Shown here: in pieces, positions 13,860-21,660 of the stretch | Layout: the number at the start of each line of letters is the position of its first letter | How positions within the stretch are numbered: the first letter of the stretch is position 1 | Notes under the pieces: generated by a model | What the model was told of the DNA's origin: nothing | The model's input: the letters and a program-made list of their open reading frames with translations, nothing else | Databases searched by the model: none | NCBI GenBank assembly: GCA_039819115.1 | Contig: JBCBST010000048.1 | Coordinates: forward strand, 1-21,702 | Source of the DNA: JBCBST01 sp039819115 | GTDB lineage: Bacteria > Bacteroidota > Rhodothermia > Balneolales > Balneolaceae | Direction: 5' to 3' | Length of the DNA: 21,702 bases | Program-made: the position numbers and the translations under genes

Positions 13860-14246
13860 TTATTTAAGAATCTGGCTGAAATTTCGCTCTAAAGAATCTT
13901 TCAAATCATTGAATTCTATTGGTTTGACCAAATAATCAATATAGTTTGTTTCTTTAGCGCGCTGAACGTGATATGGATCAGAATTTCCGGTTATATAAAT
14001 AACAGGTACATCAGAAAATTCGCGTATCGCTTTCATGGCGTCAATGCCATCCATCTCTCCTTCTAATGAAATATCCATGAGGATAAGATCCGGTTGAATT
14101 CTGCGGGCTACTTCGATGGCTGTTTTACCATATACAAGTTCCCCTTCAGCGTCGTATCCCAATTTTTCCAAATAGCTTTCGTACAGCAGGTTAAGGATCA
14201 GGTCATCCTCAACGATCATTACTGTTTTGTTTTGCTTGTTGCTCAT
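13860..14246 (-). CDS. stand-alone receiver domain protein (CheY-like response regulator)
   Basis: About 128 residues from the ATG at 14246; a TTG two codons upstream (14252) is a less likely start. It is a single receiver domain with the acidic pair in IVEDD, the phosphoacceptor Asp58 in ILMDISLEG (Asp60 if the TTG is used), the Thr of YITGNS and the lysine in LVKPIEF. No output domain follows, so it acts through protein contacts or as a phosphorelay intermediate. The ISLEGEMDGIDA segment after the aspartate is typical of receivers in hybrid or PAS-linked signalling. It heads a same-strand cluster with the M1 peptidase and the kinase/regulator pair, but co-transcription with the latter is unproven. 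The 207-base gap to the divergent 14454 gene holds no clear promoter. Confidence 0.9.
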   Translation of the reverse strand: MSNKQNKTVMIVEDDLILNLLYESYLEKLGYDAEGELVYGKTAIEVARRIQPDLILMDISLEGEMDGIDAMKAIREFSDVPVIYITGNSDPYHVQRAKETNYIDYLVKPIEFNDLKDSLERNFSQILK

Positions 14247-14453
14247 AGTCAACCCGGTAGCGAAGTACGGTTATATCACGTCAATAATAGCATTTTCGTT
14301 ACAACAATGGTAATGCGAAATGGCAGAACCACGCTAAATTCTAACTACTTACCTCATTCGGGGAATACAATGACCTATTGAATTCTAATAGAATAAAAAC
14401 AGGGTAGGGTAAATGTGATACCGGCTGTTTTAGGAATAAACACATTCAGCATA

Positions 14454-14687
14454 ATGAACAATTACACCCAATCCCGACTTCCCTACGTTTTACTAATCAT
14501 TGGTTTCTTCCTGGTGGGTTTTCTGGATATGATACTTAGCCCTGACGAATCTCAACCCCCCATTACGGTTTATGTGCAGGATGCACAGGCAGAAAACCCG
14601 AACCTGCCATCACCTCCCCTCGACCTGATTGCAATAACCCATACACAATCTTTGGCAGACCAAACAACCACCGGGAGGACCCCATGA
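14454..14687 (+). CDS. small membrane-anchored protein of unknown function
   Basis: 77 residues from the ATG at 14454; a GTG 13 codons upstream (14415) is in frame but its product has no better features. After a polar start (MNNYTQSR), one hydrophobic helix covers roughly residues 9-28. A Pro/Gln/Thr-rich tail of about 50 residues follows, likely periplasmic. No family is recognised. The stop codon overlaps the ATG of the following barrel gene (ATGA, 14684-14687), which supports both being real and translationally coupled. It is the first gene of a five-gene same-strand run leading to the sigma factor, FecR and receptor. The ribosome binding site is weak (AGGA about 20 bases upstream). Confidence 0.6.
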   Translation: MNNYTQSRLPYVLLIIGFFLVGFLDMILSPDESQPPITVYVQDAQAENPNLPSPPLDLIAITHTQSLADQTTTGRTP

Positions 14688-15805
14688 AGTGCTTTCTGCT
14701 GGTTATCGCTTGTTTGCTGGCCCCTGGTCTGTTGCTGGCTCAGTTTCGGCTATCGGCATCAGTCAAAGAAGGGTATGCTCAAAACCTATTCCGAAATCCT
14801 GACAATCTGGTAGAAAACTCCGATACGTTAAGCCGATCTGCCCTGTGGCAAAACTCCGTGTATAATCGGATTGCGCTATCCGGCGATTACACGAAGAAAT
14901 GGAATTCAGGCCGATTAAAGATCACGGCTAATTGGGGCACAAACAGATACCATCAGCAGCCTCATGCTCATCGCGTCACCTATCGCGCACGCGCTTCCTT
15001 TCGAAGTAAGTATGCCCGTCGTAAATACATTGAATTCGCCCCGGAATTATCCCGGCAACAACAGGATGGAATTGATCAGAACGATCTGATATTCAGCACA
15101 CGATTATCCTTTCACCAACTGGAAACCCCACTTCATCTTGATTTTTATCTGGGTAATAAAGCCTGGCTCAAAACCGAAACCAAGTATCGATACAAAGCTT
15201 TTGATGCCTTTAACGGACAACAAACTCACTATCATGCATGGTACACGGAGGCGTTGTTCAAAAAAAGGTGGGAACCTTCCTCATTGACAACACACGCCGT
15301 TCAGGTAAAGATGAAAGGAAATTACCGGGATCAGACGATCACCCGGTTTGCAACCGAATCCGCTGCTCAGGAACAACGTTTTCGCCAGTTTTTAACCCTT
15401 AACCTGGCCGGAAGTTATTCCCTTTCCCTAGCAAAAAACGCGATCGTTCTTCGAGTTCCGGTAACCGTAGACCAGTTTGTCGATTTCCCGACCAATCAGT
15501 TGGATTTCAGCGAGGTTGGCGCCGGTTTAGGATTAACCTGGAACAATAAGAAGGGAAGTTGGCGGGTGGGCGTTGAACGAAGTATTCGCCAGTTCCATCG
15601 TTTTCAATTGCAAAATGGAAACCGGCTGGCCTATACCTTTTGGAATCCTGAATTTGAATTCCGTATCCCATTGCATCCTACCCTTTCATTAAAAATGGAG
15701 GGAAGATGGGATATCAGAACTTCTACCCGGGATCAGATAACCACAGCTGCGTATCGCGAATACTCCAGCTCATTTATACAATCTGGAATCGTTCTGGAAC
15801 TATAA
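14684..15805 (+). CDS. putative outer-membrane beta-barrel protein
   Basis: 373 residues. Residues 1-19 are a signal peptide (hydrophobic core, LLLAQ cleavage region). The mature part has no hydrophobic helix. It shows repeated amphipathic strands of alternating polar and hydrophobic/aromatic residues, such as GRLKITANWGTN, HLDFYLGNKAWLKTETKYRYK and GSWRVGVERSIRQF, the usual look of an outer-membrane barrel. The C-terminus ends IVLEL. No named family was recognised. The gene overlaps the upstream small gene by 4 bases, and its stop lies only 2 bases before an ATG in the sigma-factor frame. It therefore probably belongs to the same transcript as the signalling genes and may take part in uptake or sensing. 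Confidence 0.65.
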   Translation: MKCFLLVIACLLAPGLLLAQFRLSASVKEGYAQNLFRNPDNLVENSDTLSRSALWQNSVYNRIALSGDYTKKWNSGRLKITANWGTNRYHQQPHAHRVTYRARASFRSKYARRKYIEFAPELSRQQQDGIDQNDLIFSTRLSFHQLETPLHLDFYLGNKAWLKTETKYRYKAFDAFNGQQTHYHAWYTEALFKKRWEPSSLTTHAVQVKMKGNYRDQTITRFATESAAQEQRFRQFLTLNLAGSYSLSLAKNAIVLRVPVTVDQFVDFPTNQLDFSEVGAGLGLTWNNKKGSWRVGVERSIRQFHRFQLQNGNRLAYTFWNPEFEFRIPLHPTLSLKMEGRWDIRTSTRDQITTAAYREYSSSFIQSGIVLEL

Positions 15806-15832
15806 CGATGATACAAAGTTTTGAACATCATA

Positions 15833-15865
15833 TTTGCATTGAGCGCCAACAAGTTGTAGGCTTTG
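15833..15865 (+). promoter_or_regulatory. possible internal promoter for the sigma-factor gene
   Basis: TTTG at 15833-15836 and TAGGCTTTG at 15857-15865 are separated by 20 bases. This resembles the Bacteroidota promoter (TTTG, ~19-21 bases, TAnnTTTG) with one extra base in the second element. It would fire just upstream of the ATG at 15901 and suggests that start for the sigma factor. The match is imperfect. Confidence 0.3.
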
Positions 15866-15900
15866 CATGTCAACCCATATGTATTTGGAATCCCCGGTTT

Positions 15901-16413
15901 ATGGATCATCTTTGCACCGATAGTGCCATCGAGCAGCTTTACAAAGCACATGCTGCCCAACTCAGAAATTATTTGTATTACCGCTGCAAAGATTTTGAAC
16001 GCTCAAATGACTTGGTTCAGGATGCTTTTTCTAAACTTTGGGAAAAGTGCAAAGACATTGTACCGGAAGCGGCAAAGTCATTCCTGTATACCGTAGCCCG
16101 AAATGCCATGATCAATTTATCTAAAAAGGATCAGGTAAGGATGGAGTTTGCCGTACAACAGGAACATTCACTGGACTATGAAACACCGCAGTTTGATATG
16201 GAATTCGCGGAGTATAAAACGAAACTCGAATCCGCCATCACCAGCCTTCCCGACGGGCAACGGGAAGTCTTTTTGATGAACCGCATTGATAAACTGACCT
16301 ATAGAGAAATTGCAGAACGGTTGGAGATAAGCCAAAAGGCAGTGGAAAAAAGGATGCACAACGCATTAGTGAAATTGCGTGAAGCGTTAACAGAAACTGC
16401 ACATTTGATTTAA
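15901..16413 (+). CDS. ECF sigma factor (FecI-like)
   Basis: 170 residues from ATG 15901. Region 2 (about 14-80) includes LYKAHAAQLRNYLYYRC, LVQDAFSKLWEK and FLYTVARNAMIN. Region 4 (about 110-165) has LPDGQREVFLMNRIDKLTYREIAERLEISQKAVEKRMHNAL, the helix-turn-helix for the -35 contact. It should direct RNA polymerase to its own operon and target genes when freed from the downstream FecR. The start is ambiguous. ATG 15808, 2 bases after the preceding stop and with GGAAC upstream, would add 31 residues of non-sigma-like, Cys/His-rich sequence. ATG 15901 gives the normal family length and is preferred, supported by a promoter-like pair upstream. Confidence 0.93.
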   Translation: MDHLCTDSAIEQLYKAHAAQLRNYLYYRCKDFERSNDLVQDAFSKLWEKCKDIVPEAAKSFLYTVARNAMINLSKKDQVRMEFAVQQEHSLDYETPQFDMEFAEYKTKLESAITSLPDGQREVFLMNRIDKLTYREIAERLEISQKAVEKRMHNALVKLREALTETAHLI

Positions 16414-16422
16414 GGATCCGCA

Positions 16423-17382
16423 ATGAATACCTGGAAAACAGACGACACATTTTTAGCCCGTTGGCTGGCTGGTGAACTCTCCGACGAAGAACGCCAGGCT
16501 TTTGAGGAATCGGAGGAATTTGCCCAGTTTAAGGATATCTCACAAACTACAGCAGCATTTCAGGTTCCTGCTTTTGATGCTGATGCCGGTTTTGACGCAT
16601 GGAAAAAGAACCGGGTGTTACCCCGCGAAAATGTGGAACAGCCCTCTGAGACAAAAGCGAATGTAAATGCACTCTCAAGAATACAACGTTTTGCATTAGT
16701 TGCCTCTATTATCGTATCCGCACTGGTAGGAGCCTATCTCATACAGGGAACCACTTCTTCTATCGTGGAATATCAAACAGGAATTGGAGAACAAACACAA
16801 CTGATCTTGCCAGACGGTTCAGAGGTCATCTTAAATGCAAACTCCAAACTTACGTACGACGAAAAGATGTGGGACAAAGTCCGTTCACTCAGCCTGACCG
16901 GGGAAGCATTTTTTAAAGTTGCCAGTGGAGACCAATTTGAGGTAAATACCCCCATCGGTTCGGTTTCGGTAATCGGAACGGAGTTTAATGTGAAGTACAG
17001 AGATTCATTTTTTGATGCTTCCTGTTATGAGGGCACTGTAGCTGTACGAATTGGGGCAGAGAACAACGTACTAACGGCCGGACAGGAAATCACCTTTCAA
17101 CGTGGAAAAAAAATTGAACAGCGCAGCTTCCAGCAAACGGCGACTCCAGGCTGGTCGACAGGAATCGTCAATTTAACCGAAGTTCCACTGGCGGTTGTAT
17201 TTAGTGAGTTGGAAGCACAGTTTGGTGTGATTGTTACCTCGGCTATACCGGAGGGACTGATTTATACCGGGAGCTTTCCGACAAACAATGTAGAATCAGC
17301 CATCCGCTTAGTTATGGAACCGTTTGGGTTTACTTATCAGTACAACCCTCAAACCCAACAGTTGACATTTAATACTCCCTAG
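16423..17382 (+). CDS. FecR-family anti-sigma factor
   Basis: 319 residues. The cytoplasmic N-terminus (1-80), with the FLARWLAGELSDEE pattern, should bind the sigma factor. One membrane helix lies at about 86-107. The periplasmic FecR domain (about 115-215) shows GEQTQLILPDGSEVILNANSKLTY, LTGEAFFKV and PIGSVSVIGTEFNV. The last ~75 residues form an STN-like (DUF4974-type) domain (NLTEVPLAVVFSELEAQFGV) that is thought to contact the STN domain of the partner receptor. The gene lies 9 bases after the sigma-factor stop, with GGA at a suitable distance, and 4 bases before the receptor gene, so the three form a unit. It should hold the sigma factor inactive until the receptor signals, probably by regulated proteolysis. 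Confidence 0.95.
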   Translation: MNTWKTDDTFLARWLAGELSDEERQAFEESEEFAQFKDISQTTAAFQVPAFDADAGFDAWKKNRVLPRENVEQPSETKANVNALSRIQRFALVASIIVSALVGAYLIQGTTSSIVEYQTGIGEQTQLILPDGSEVILNANSKLTYDEKMWDKVRSLSLTGEAFFKVASGDQFEVNTPIGSVSVIGTEFNVKYRDSFFDASCYEGTVAVRIGAENNVLTAGQEITFQRGKKIEQRSFQQTATPGWSTGIVNLTEVPLAVVFSELEAQFGVIVTSAIPEGLIYTGSFPTNNVESAIRLVMEPFGFTYQYNPQTQQLTFNTP

Positions 17383-17386
17383 CGCT

Positions 17387-20227
17387 ATGAAACGGGCCAT
17401 ATTCGCTTTGTTTCTTTCCATAGGGTGTTACTGGAACAGTACCATTCAGGCTCAAACAGTCACCCTTTCTGTGAAGGAGATGCCCCTTCCTGAAATTCTT
17501 AACGAGCTTTCCCGGCAAACGCAGGTTTACTTTTCCTACGCCAATAACAACATGCCGGACGACTCCATCTCTATCACCGTAAACCAGGAGTATCTGTCTG
17601 ATGTTCTGAATCGGTTATTAACCCCATTCGGTTTGGGGTTTGAGTATGTGGAAACCTCCTTCATCGTCATTAAACCCATTGAAGAACTAGGTGTTCGTCT
17701 GGAGGTGGTGGTTGCCGATGTGCGGGATGGATCGCCCCTGCCCTTCGCTCAGCTCAAACTTGTTGGGCAGTTGAAGGGAACACAGACCGATACCGATGGG
17801 GTATTTTCGTACTTCTTCAGACAACTCTCGAGTCAGATCGAGTTGTCTTACCTCGGATATACAACGGCACAGTTTTCAGTAGAAGACGTATATAAAAACC
17901 AGGTTGATACCCTTTATCTGCAACCCAATGCTATCCAGTTGGAGGGCATCGTAATCACCGAGTATTTGAATTATGGGATTACCGCCCGAAACGATGGAGG
18001 GCCGTTAACCCTCACTCCTTCTGCTATGAATGTGCTACCGGGCCTCTCCGAACCCGATGCGCTGTACTCTCTCCAACTACTTCCCGGCATCTATTCTTCA
18101 GATGAATCGGCAACTTCGATTAATATCCGTGGAGGTACCAGCGATCAGGTTGCGTTGTATTGGGAGCAGATTCCGGTCTATCACTCGGCTCATTATTTCG
18201 GGCTCATTTCTTCGTTCATCCCAACTTCGGTAGATCACATAAATGTGTACAGAAACCGTGTCCCGGTACAGTTTGGAGGAAGTGCTTCCGGGTTGGTCGA
18301 AATGATTTCCACACAAACCATTCCCGAACGGATGCGGTATCAGTTTGATGTGAACATGACGCACGTTAACGCATCGACGCTCATTCCCATCGCTCCGAAC
18401 AGGCTTTCTGTATACGTGGCAGCCCGTAGATCCATTAATGATGTCGTTCTTTCCCCCACCTACACGGCGTATAACGATAAACTATTTAACGGCACCCAAT
18501 TTCAGAACAACCTTGAGTTTGCCGAAGATGAAGCCTTTGACACGAATGACGAGCTTCGATTCTGGGATGTAAACACCAAACTGCTATGGAAACCGAATGA
18601 ATCCAACACGTTTTCTGCAAGCGGGTTTTCGGGATCGAATACCTTCGATTTTGCTTCGATAAGAGAAAATCTGTTAACTGCCGATTTTCAGCGCCATGTG
18701 GTGCACCATCGGGGAGCAAATGCTGCGTGGAAGGCCACCGTCACATCCAATTGGAGCAGTGAGGTTTCGGTTGCCCGATCGGAATATGATCTGGATTATG
18801 ATTTTCTTTTTCAGCGGGCGATTGAGCTTGACCCAACTCCCGAATTCGTTGCCAGGATACATATGACCGCCGATGAAGATGATGAGAGCGATGATGAAAC
18901 GGAGGATGACGCCGACGATGAGGACCCTGAGGAAGAAGAACCAGACGACGACGAAGAGGAAGACGATGAAGAGAACGAAGAAGAACTGGATGATCCCAAC
19001 AACGATGACGACGAGTTTAACGATCGATTTACCGCACCGGATTCCCTCCAGGATCGTGGTACCTGGCGAAACCGGGTGATTAATACCGAGTTGAGATGGA
19101 CCAATACCATTACTTCGGGTGCAGGTATCTGGAACCTCGGGGCGCAGTTCAATCTCCTGGATTTAGAATACGCCTTAAGAGAAGAAAACACCTTTTCGCC
19201 CGACATCAGTGAGGGGTTTGAAGAGCGCAGTTCCAATTACAGCCTCTTCGGAAATTACCGGACTCCAAACCGATCGCGATGGGGAGTTCAGACAGGCTTC
19301 CGGCTTAATTATTTTAATGCTATTGGGGTCACCACATTCGATCCGCAAATCAGTAACCGGTTTATGGTTTCTCCCTGGGTTTCGCTGAAAGGAAACGCCT
19401 CCATTTCGCATCAGTTCATTCGCTCCCTGAGTAACCTGGATAACTCACTGGCCAATACCACCGAAGAAATTTGGTTTTCTCCTGATGTGCAGGAATTCCC
19501 TTTAATCCGTAATCAACAGGTGAGTGCCGGATTCATCTGGCAGCGCGATGGATGGTTACTTGATGTGGAAGCATACTCTAAGCAACTGGACGGGTTAAAC
19601 TCAGCGAATTATAATTTCGGAGGAGTAACGAATGAGTTTGTACAGGGAGAAGAACAGATTTATGGTGTGGATGTACTTCTTCGACGACAATTTCGCTCAC
19701 TACGAACCTGGGTCAGCTACTCGTATAGCGATGCGAAAAGCTATTTCCCGGATGTACAGGACACCCGATTCCCTTCCTTTCTGGATCGCCCCCACCAGTT
19801 TTCTGTTGTTCAAAGTGTTACCAAAAATCGTTGGGAGTGGTCGCTTGGATGGACCTTCCGTTCAGGAGCACCCTACTCCGAACCCATTTCCGATTTAGCC
19901 ATTCGTGTTACAGCTGCAGACGATAATGATGCCGATACGGACGACGAAGTGTTTTACCTGATCGAATATGGAGATATACACGCCGAACGACTACCCAACT
20001 ATCATCGGCTGGATGCATCGGTTTGGTACCATATCCAGGGAAATTCTGGCTGGAAAGGTAAAGTAGGTTTGTCTGTTTTAAACGTATATAATCGTCAAAA
20101 CATCCTGAACCGTGTGTTTTTCCCGGAACAGCAATTCGGGCTGGAACCCGATGAGGTGGACATTATCCAGGAAGACCGATTCCTGCTCGGGTTTACCCCA
20201 AATGTAACGGTGAGTGTATCGTTTTAA
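17387..20227 (+). CDS. TonB-dependent receptor with STN signalling domain and acidic loops
   Basis: 946 residues. The signal peptide (1-23) ends IQAQ. An STN domain (~25-98) begins VTLSVKEMPLPEILNEL and should pass the signal to FecR. A carboxypeptidase-regulatory-like beta-sandwich (~102-180) follows, and LEGIVITE (~187) may be the TonB box. The plug domain (~200-310) has SINIRGGTSDQVALYWEQIPVY. The barrel runs to a C-terminal Phe (VSVSF), as expected for assembly by the Bam machinery. Two features are unusual. Residues ~495-547 are nearly all Asp and Glu, and a shorter acidic cluster occurs near 842-857; both fall between barrel strands and so are probably in surface loops. The ligand is unknown; acidic loops suggest a cation, metal complex or polycation. 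No SusD-like lipoprotein gene follows, so this is not a classical Sus pair. Confidence 0.93.
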   Translation: MKRAIFALFLSIGCYWNSTIQAQTVTLSVKEMPLPEILNELSRQTQVYFSYANNNMPDDSISITVNQEYLSDVLNRLLTPFGLGFEYVETSFIVIKPIEELGVRLEVVVADVRDGSPLPFAQLKLVGQLKGTQTDTDGVFSYFFRQLSSQIELSYLGYTTAQFSVEDVYKNQVDTLYLQPNAIQLEGIVITEYLNYGITARNDGGPLTLTPSAMNVLPGLSEPDALYSLQLLPGIYSSDESATSINIRGGTSDQVALYWEQIPVYHSAHYFGLISSFIPTSVDHINVYRNRVPVQFGGSASGLVEMISTQTIPERMRYQFDVNMTHVNASTLIPIAPNRLSVYVAARRSINDVVLSPTYTAYNDKLFNGTQFQNNLEFAEDEAFDTNDELRFWDVNTKLLWKPNESNTFSASGFSGSNTFDFASIRENLLTADFQRHVVHHRGANAAWKATVTSNWSSEVSVARSEYDLDYDFLFQRAIELDPTPEFVARIHMTADEDDESDDETEDDADDEDPEEEEPDDDEEEDDEENEEELDDPNNDDDEFNDRFTAPDSLQDRGTWRNRVINTELRWTNTITSGAGIWNLGAQFNLLDLEYALREENTFSPDISEGFEERSSNYSLFGNYRTPNRSRWGVQTGFRLNYFNAIGVTTFDPQISNRFMVSPWVSLKGNASISHQFIRSLSNLDNSLANTTEEIWFSPDVQEFPLIRNQQVSAGFIWQRDGWLLDVEAYSKQLDGLNSANYNFGGVTNEFVQGEEQIYGVDVLLRRQFRSLRTWVSYSYSDAKSYFPDVQDTRFPSFLDRPHQFSVVQSVTKNRWEWSLGWTFRSGAPYSEPISDLAIRVTAADDNDADTDDEVFYLIEYGDIHAERLPNYHRLDASVWYHIQGNSGWKGKVGLSVLNVYNRQNILNRVFFPEQQFGLEPDEVDIIQEDRFLLGFTPNVTVSVSF

Positions 20228-20276
20228 GAGCATTCACCGGATGAAATAAAGCCCGCCCTCTTTACATTGCAGAACC

Positions 20277-20312
20277 AAAAATCACCCGATCCGCGGGAGG
20301 CACGAATCGGGT
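20277..20312 (-). terminator. intrinsic terminator of the collar-domain genes
   Basis: The stem ACCCGAT / ATCGGGT (20284-20290 and 20306-20312) has a 15-base GC-rich loop. On the minus strand it is followed by GATTTTTGG, a five-T run. It lies about 12 bases beyond the stop of the minus-strand gene and about 50 bases after the convergent receptor gene. No separate plus-strand terminator is evident. Confidence 0.55.
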
Positions 20313-20324
20313 TAGAGGTAGGTG

Positions 20325-20987
20325 TTAATTCCGTGATGGAAAAATTCCTTCAAGGGCAATAACAAAACTGACCGCAAGAGCCGGCATCCGGTTTTCATGA
20401 GCATCGCCTTCTCCGGTATAACCGAGTGTAGTTTCGGCTTCTGCACCGATTTCCCCATGTACTGGTGCCATTCCTTGTATCTGTACCGACCCTTGTTTTA
20501 AGGATATGTTTGGCGTTCCGCCATCCTTATAAACGTTCCCTGAAGTGGCTTCTGCTAATACCCGCTCGGTATCGGGGCCTGGTTCATCAGCTTGAACGTC
20601 TGTACCCAGTACTGACCCCGTTAGATTTGAACCATTAACAGACATTTGGGAAAGATTAAGCGTTACATCTGTGACTGAACCGTGATGGTGTTGTGCCATA
20701 GTACTCACCTGGAGATACATGGACTCATAACCTACAGAAGCACCCAGTGGATAATTCAGAAGTAATCCTGGGGGTATAGAGCCCAATGACCAACAGATGG
20801 GTGCACGACTGCGCATATCAGGAAGGTTAAATGTCGTCCGTCCATCTCCGCCATAATACGTTCCTATAAGTGCAAACAGTGCCGTAAAATTGTTAATACT
20901 CATCGGTTGGCCTGCGCAGTAAGCGTAGTTTCGTGGAGCAAAATGCCACACCCCCATTTTGATTTCTCCGATAAATGGATCTGCCAT
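20325..20987 (-). CDS. phage-tail-collar-domain protein (MdpB-like), downstream copy
   Basis: 220 residues, paralogue of the gene just upstream. It opens MADPFIGEIKM and carries the tail collar domain in the first ~65 residues: FAPRNYAYCAGQPMSI, then GTYYGGDGRTTFNLPDMRSR. The LPPHSH-like motif seen in the sister copy is replaced by MAQHHHGSV. A middle block beginning GTDVQADEPGPD (residue 128) is nearly identical to the sister copy, and the C-terminus ends IFPSRN. Proteins of this type are annotated as microcystin-dependent protein MdpB or tail fibre proteins and often occur in tandem sets in chromosomes without a prophage. No other phage gene is visible, so a tail role is doubtful and the function is unknown. 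TAGGAG about 8 bases before the ATG is a good ribosome binding site. Confidence 0.85.
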   Translation of the reverse strand: MADPFIGEIKMGVWHFAPRNYAYCAGQPMSINNFTALFALIGTYYGGDGRTTFNLPDMRSRAPICWSLGSIPPGLLLNYPLGASVGYESMYLQVSTMAQHHHGSVTDVTLNLSQMSVNGSNLTGSVLGTDVQADEPGPDTERVLAEATSGNVYKDGGTPNISLKQGSVQIQGMAPVHGEIGAEAETTLGYTGEGDAHENRMPALAVSFVIALEGIFPSRN

Positions 20988-20997
20988 GATTATGCTC

Positions 20998-21660
20998 CTA
21001 ATTTCGCGATGGATAGATTCCCGTCATAGCAATAATAAAGTTTACTGCCTGAATGGGCTGAATGTTGAAATGCCCTAAGCCACCACCATTCGGTAGTACG
21101 GTTGTAGTTGAAGAACTTACGCCAGGTGCGCCAGTAACCGGGGCTACTCCTGATACAGTCACCGATCCGGCCTTCAGAGGAATGGTAGGATTGCCGCCAT
21201 CTTTGTACACATTACCGGTAGTAGCCTCCGCCAATACCCGCTCGGAATCAGGTCCTGGTTCATCAGCTTGAACATCAGTACCCTTAAGATGGGCTACGAA
21301 ATTACTGCCATCTACTTTCAAAGCCGAAGGCTGAATAGTAACATCGGTTGCGGCAACATGTGAATGGGGTGGTAATTCACTCTCCGTGAGGGTCACCTTT
21401 TCTATACCAGATTTGGTTCCCATTGGGTAAGGAGTTAATCCTGTTCCACCTCCGGCCATGTTAGCCATAACTGGAATTCGGCTCCGCATATCCGGTAGAG
21501 CAAACGTGACTCTTCCATCTCCTCCAAAAGATGTACCAATTAACGAATACAGGGTCTGATTGCTTCCAATAGGTAACAACGCCCCGGCGCAATAAGCGTA
21601 GTTTAGTGGAGCAAAACTGAACCCCACCATTTTTATTTCTCCGATAAATGGATCTGCCAT
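20998..21660 (-). CDS. phage-tail-collar-domain protein (MdpB-like), upstream copy
   Basis: 220 residues, the same length as the downstream copy and separated from it by 10 bases, so the pair is one operon. It has MADPFIGEIKMV, FAPLNYAYCAGALLPI, GTSFGGDGRVTFALPDMRSRIPV and the intact TESELPPHSH motif of the collar-domain family. The block from residue 127 (GTDVQADEPGPD onward) matches the sister copy at about 28 of 30 positions, while the remainder is more diverged. The C-terminus ends IYPSRN. There is no signal peptide. Upstream, AGGAGA precedes the ATG by about 8 bases. Only 42 bases remain to the window edge, so a further family member or a promoter may lie beyond. Function is unknown. Confidence 0.87.
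   Translation of the reverse strand: MADPFIGEIKMVGFSFAPLNYAYCAGALLPIGSNQTLYSLIGTSFGGDGRVTFALPDMRSRIPVMANMAGGGTGLTPYPMGTKSGIEKVTLTESELPPHSHVAATDVTIQPSALKVDGSNFVAHLKGTDVQADEPGPDSERVLAEATTGNVYKDGGNPTIPLKAGSVTVSGVAPVTGAPGVSSSTTTVLPNGGGLGHFNIQPIQAVNFIIAMTGIYPSRN

Noticed and set aside
14266..14320. Imperfect hairpin in the gap upstream of the small membrane gene
   Set aside because: Arms around CATTTTCG and CGAAATG pair only with bulges and mismatches, which is not convincing as a terminator or operator.
15808..15900. Extended N-terminus of the sigma factor from ATG 15808
   Set aside because: The extra 31 residues do not resemble sigma factors, and a promoter-like pair lies within them; the start remains uncertain but 15901 is preferred.
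18811..19236. Long poly-serine minus-strand frame in the receptor gene
   Set aside because: The serine run is only the complement of the Asp/Glu tract; the plus-strand receptor frame fully explains the region.
20325..21660. Prophage or phage-tail-derived injection system
   Set aside because: Only two collar-domain proteins are present; no sheath, baseplate, capsid, terminase or lysis gene is visible. Such tandem collar genes occur outside phages.
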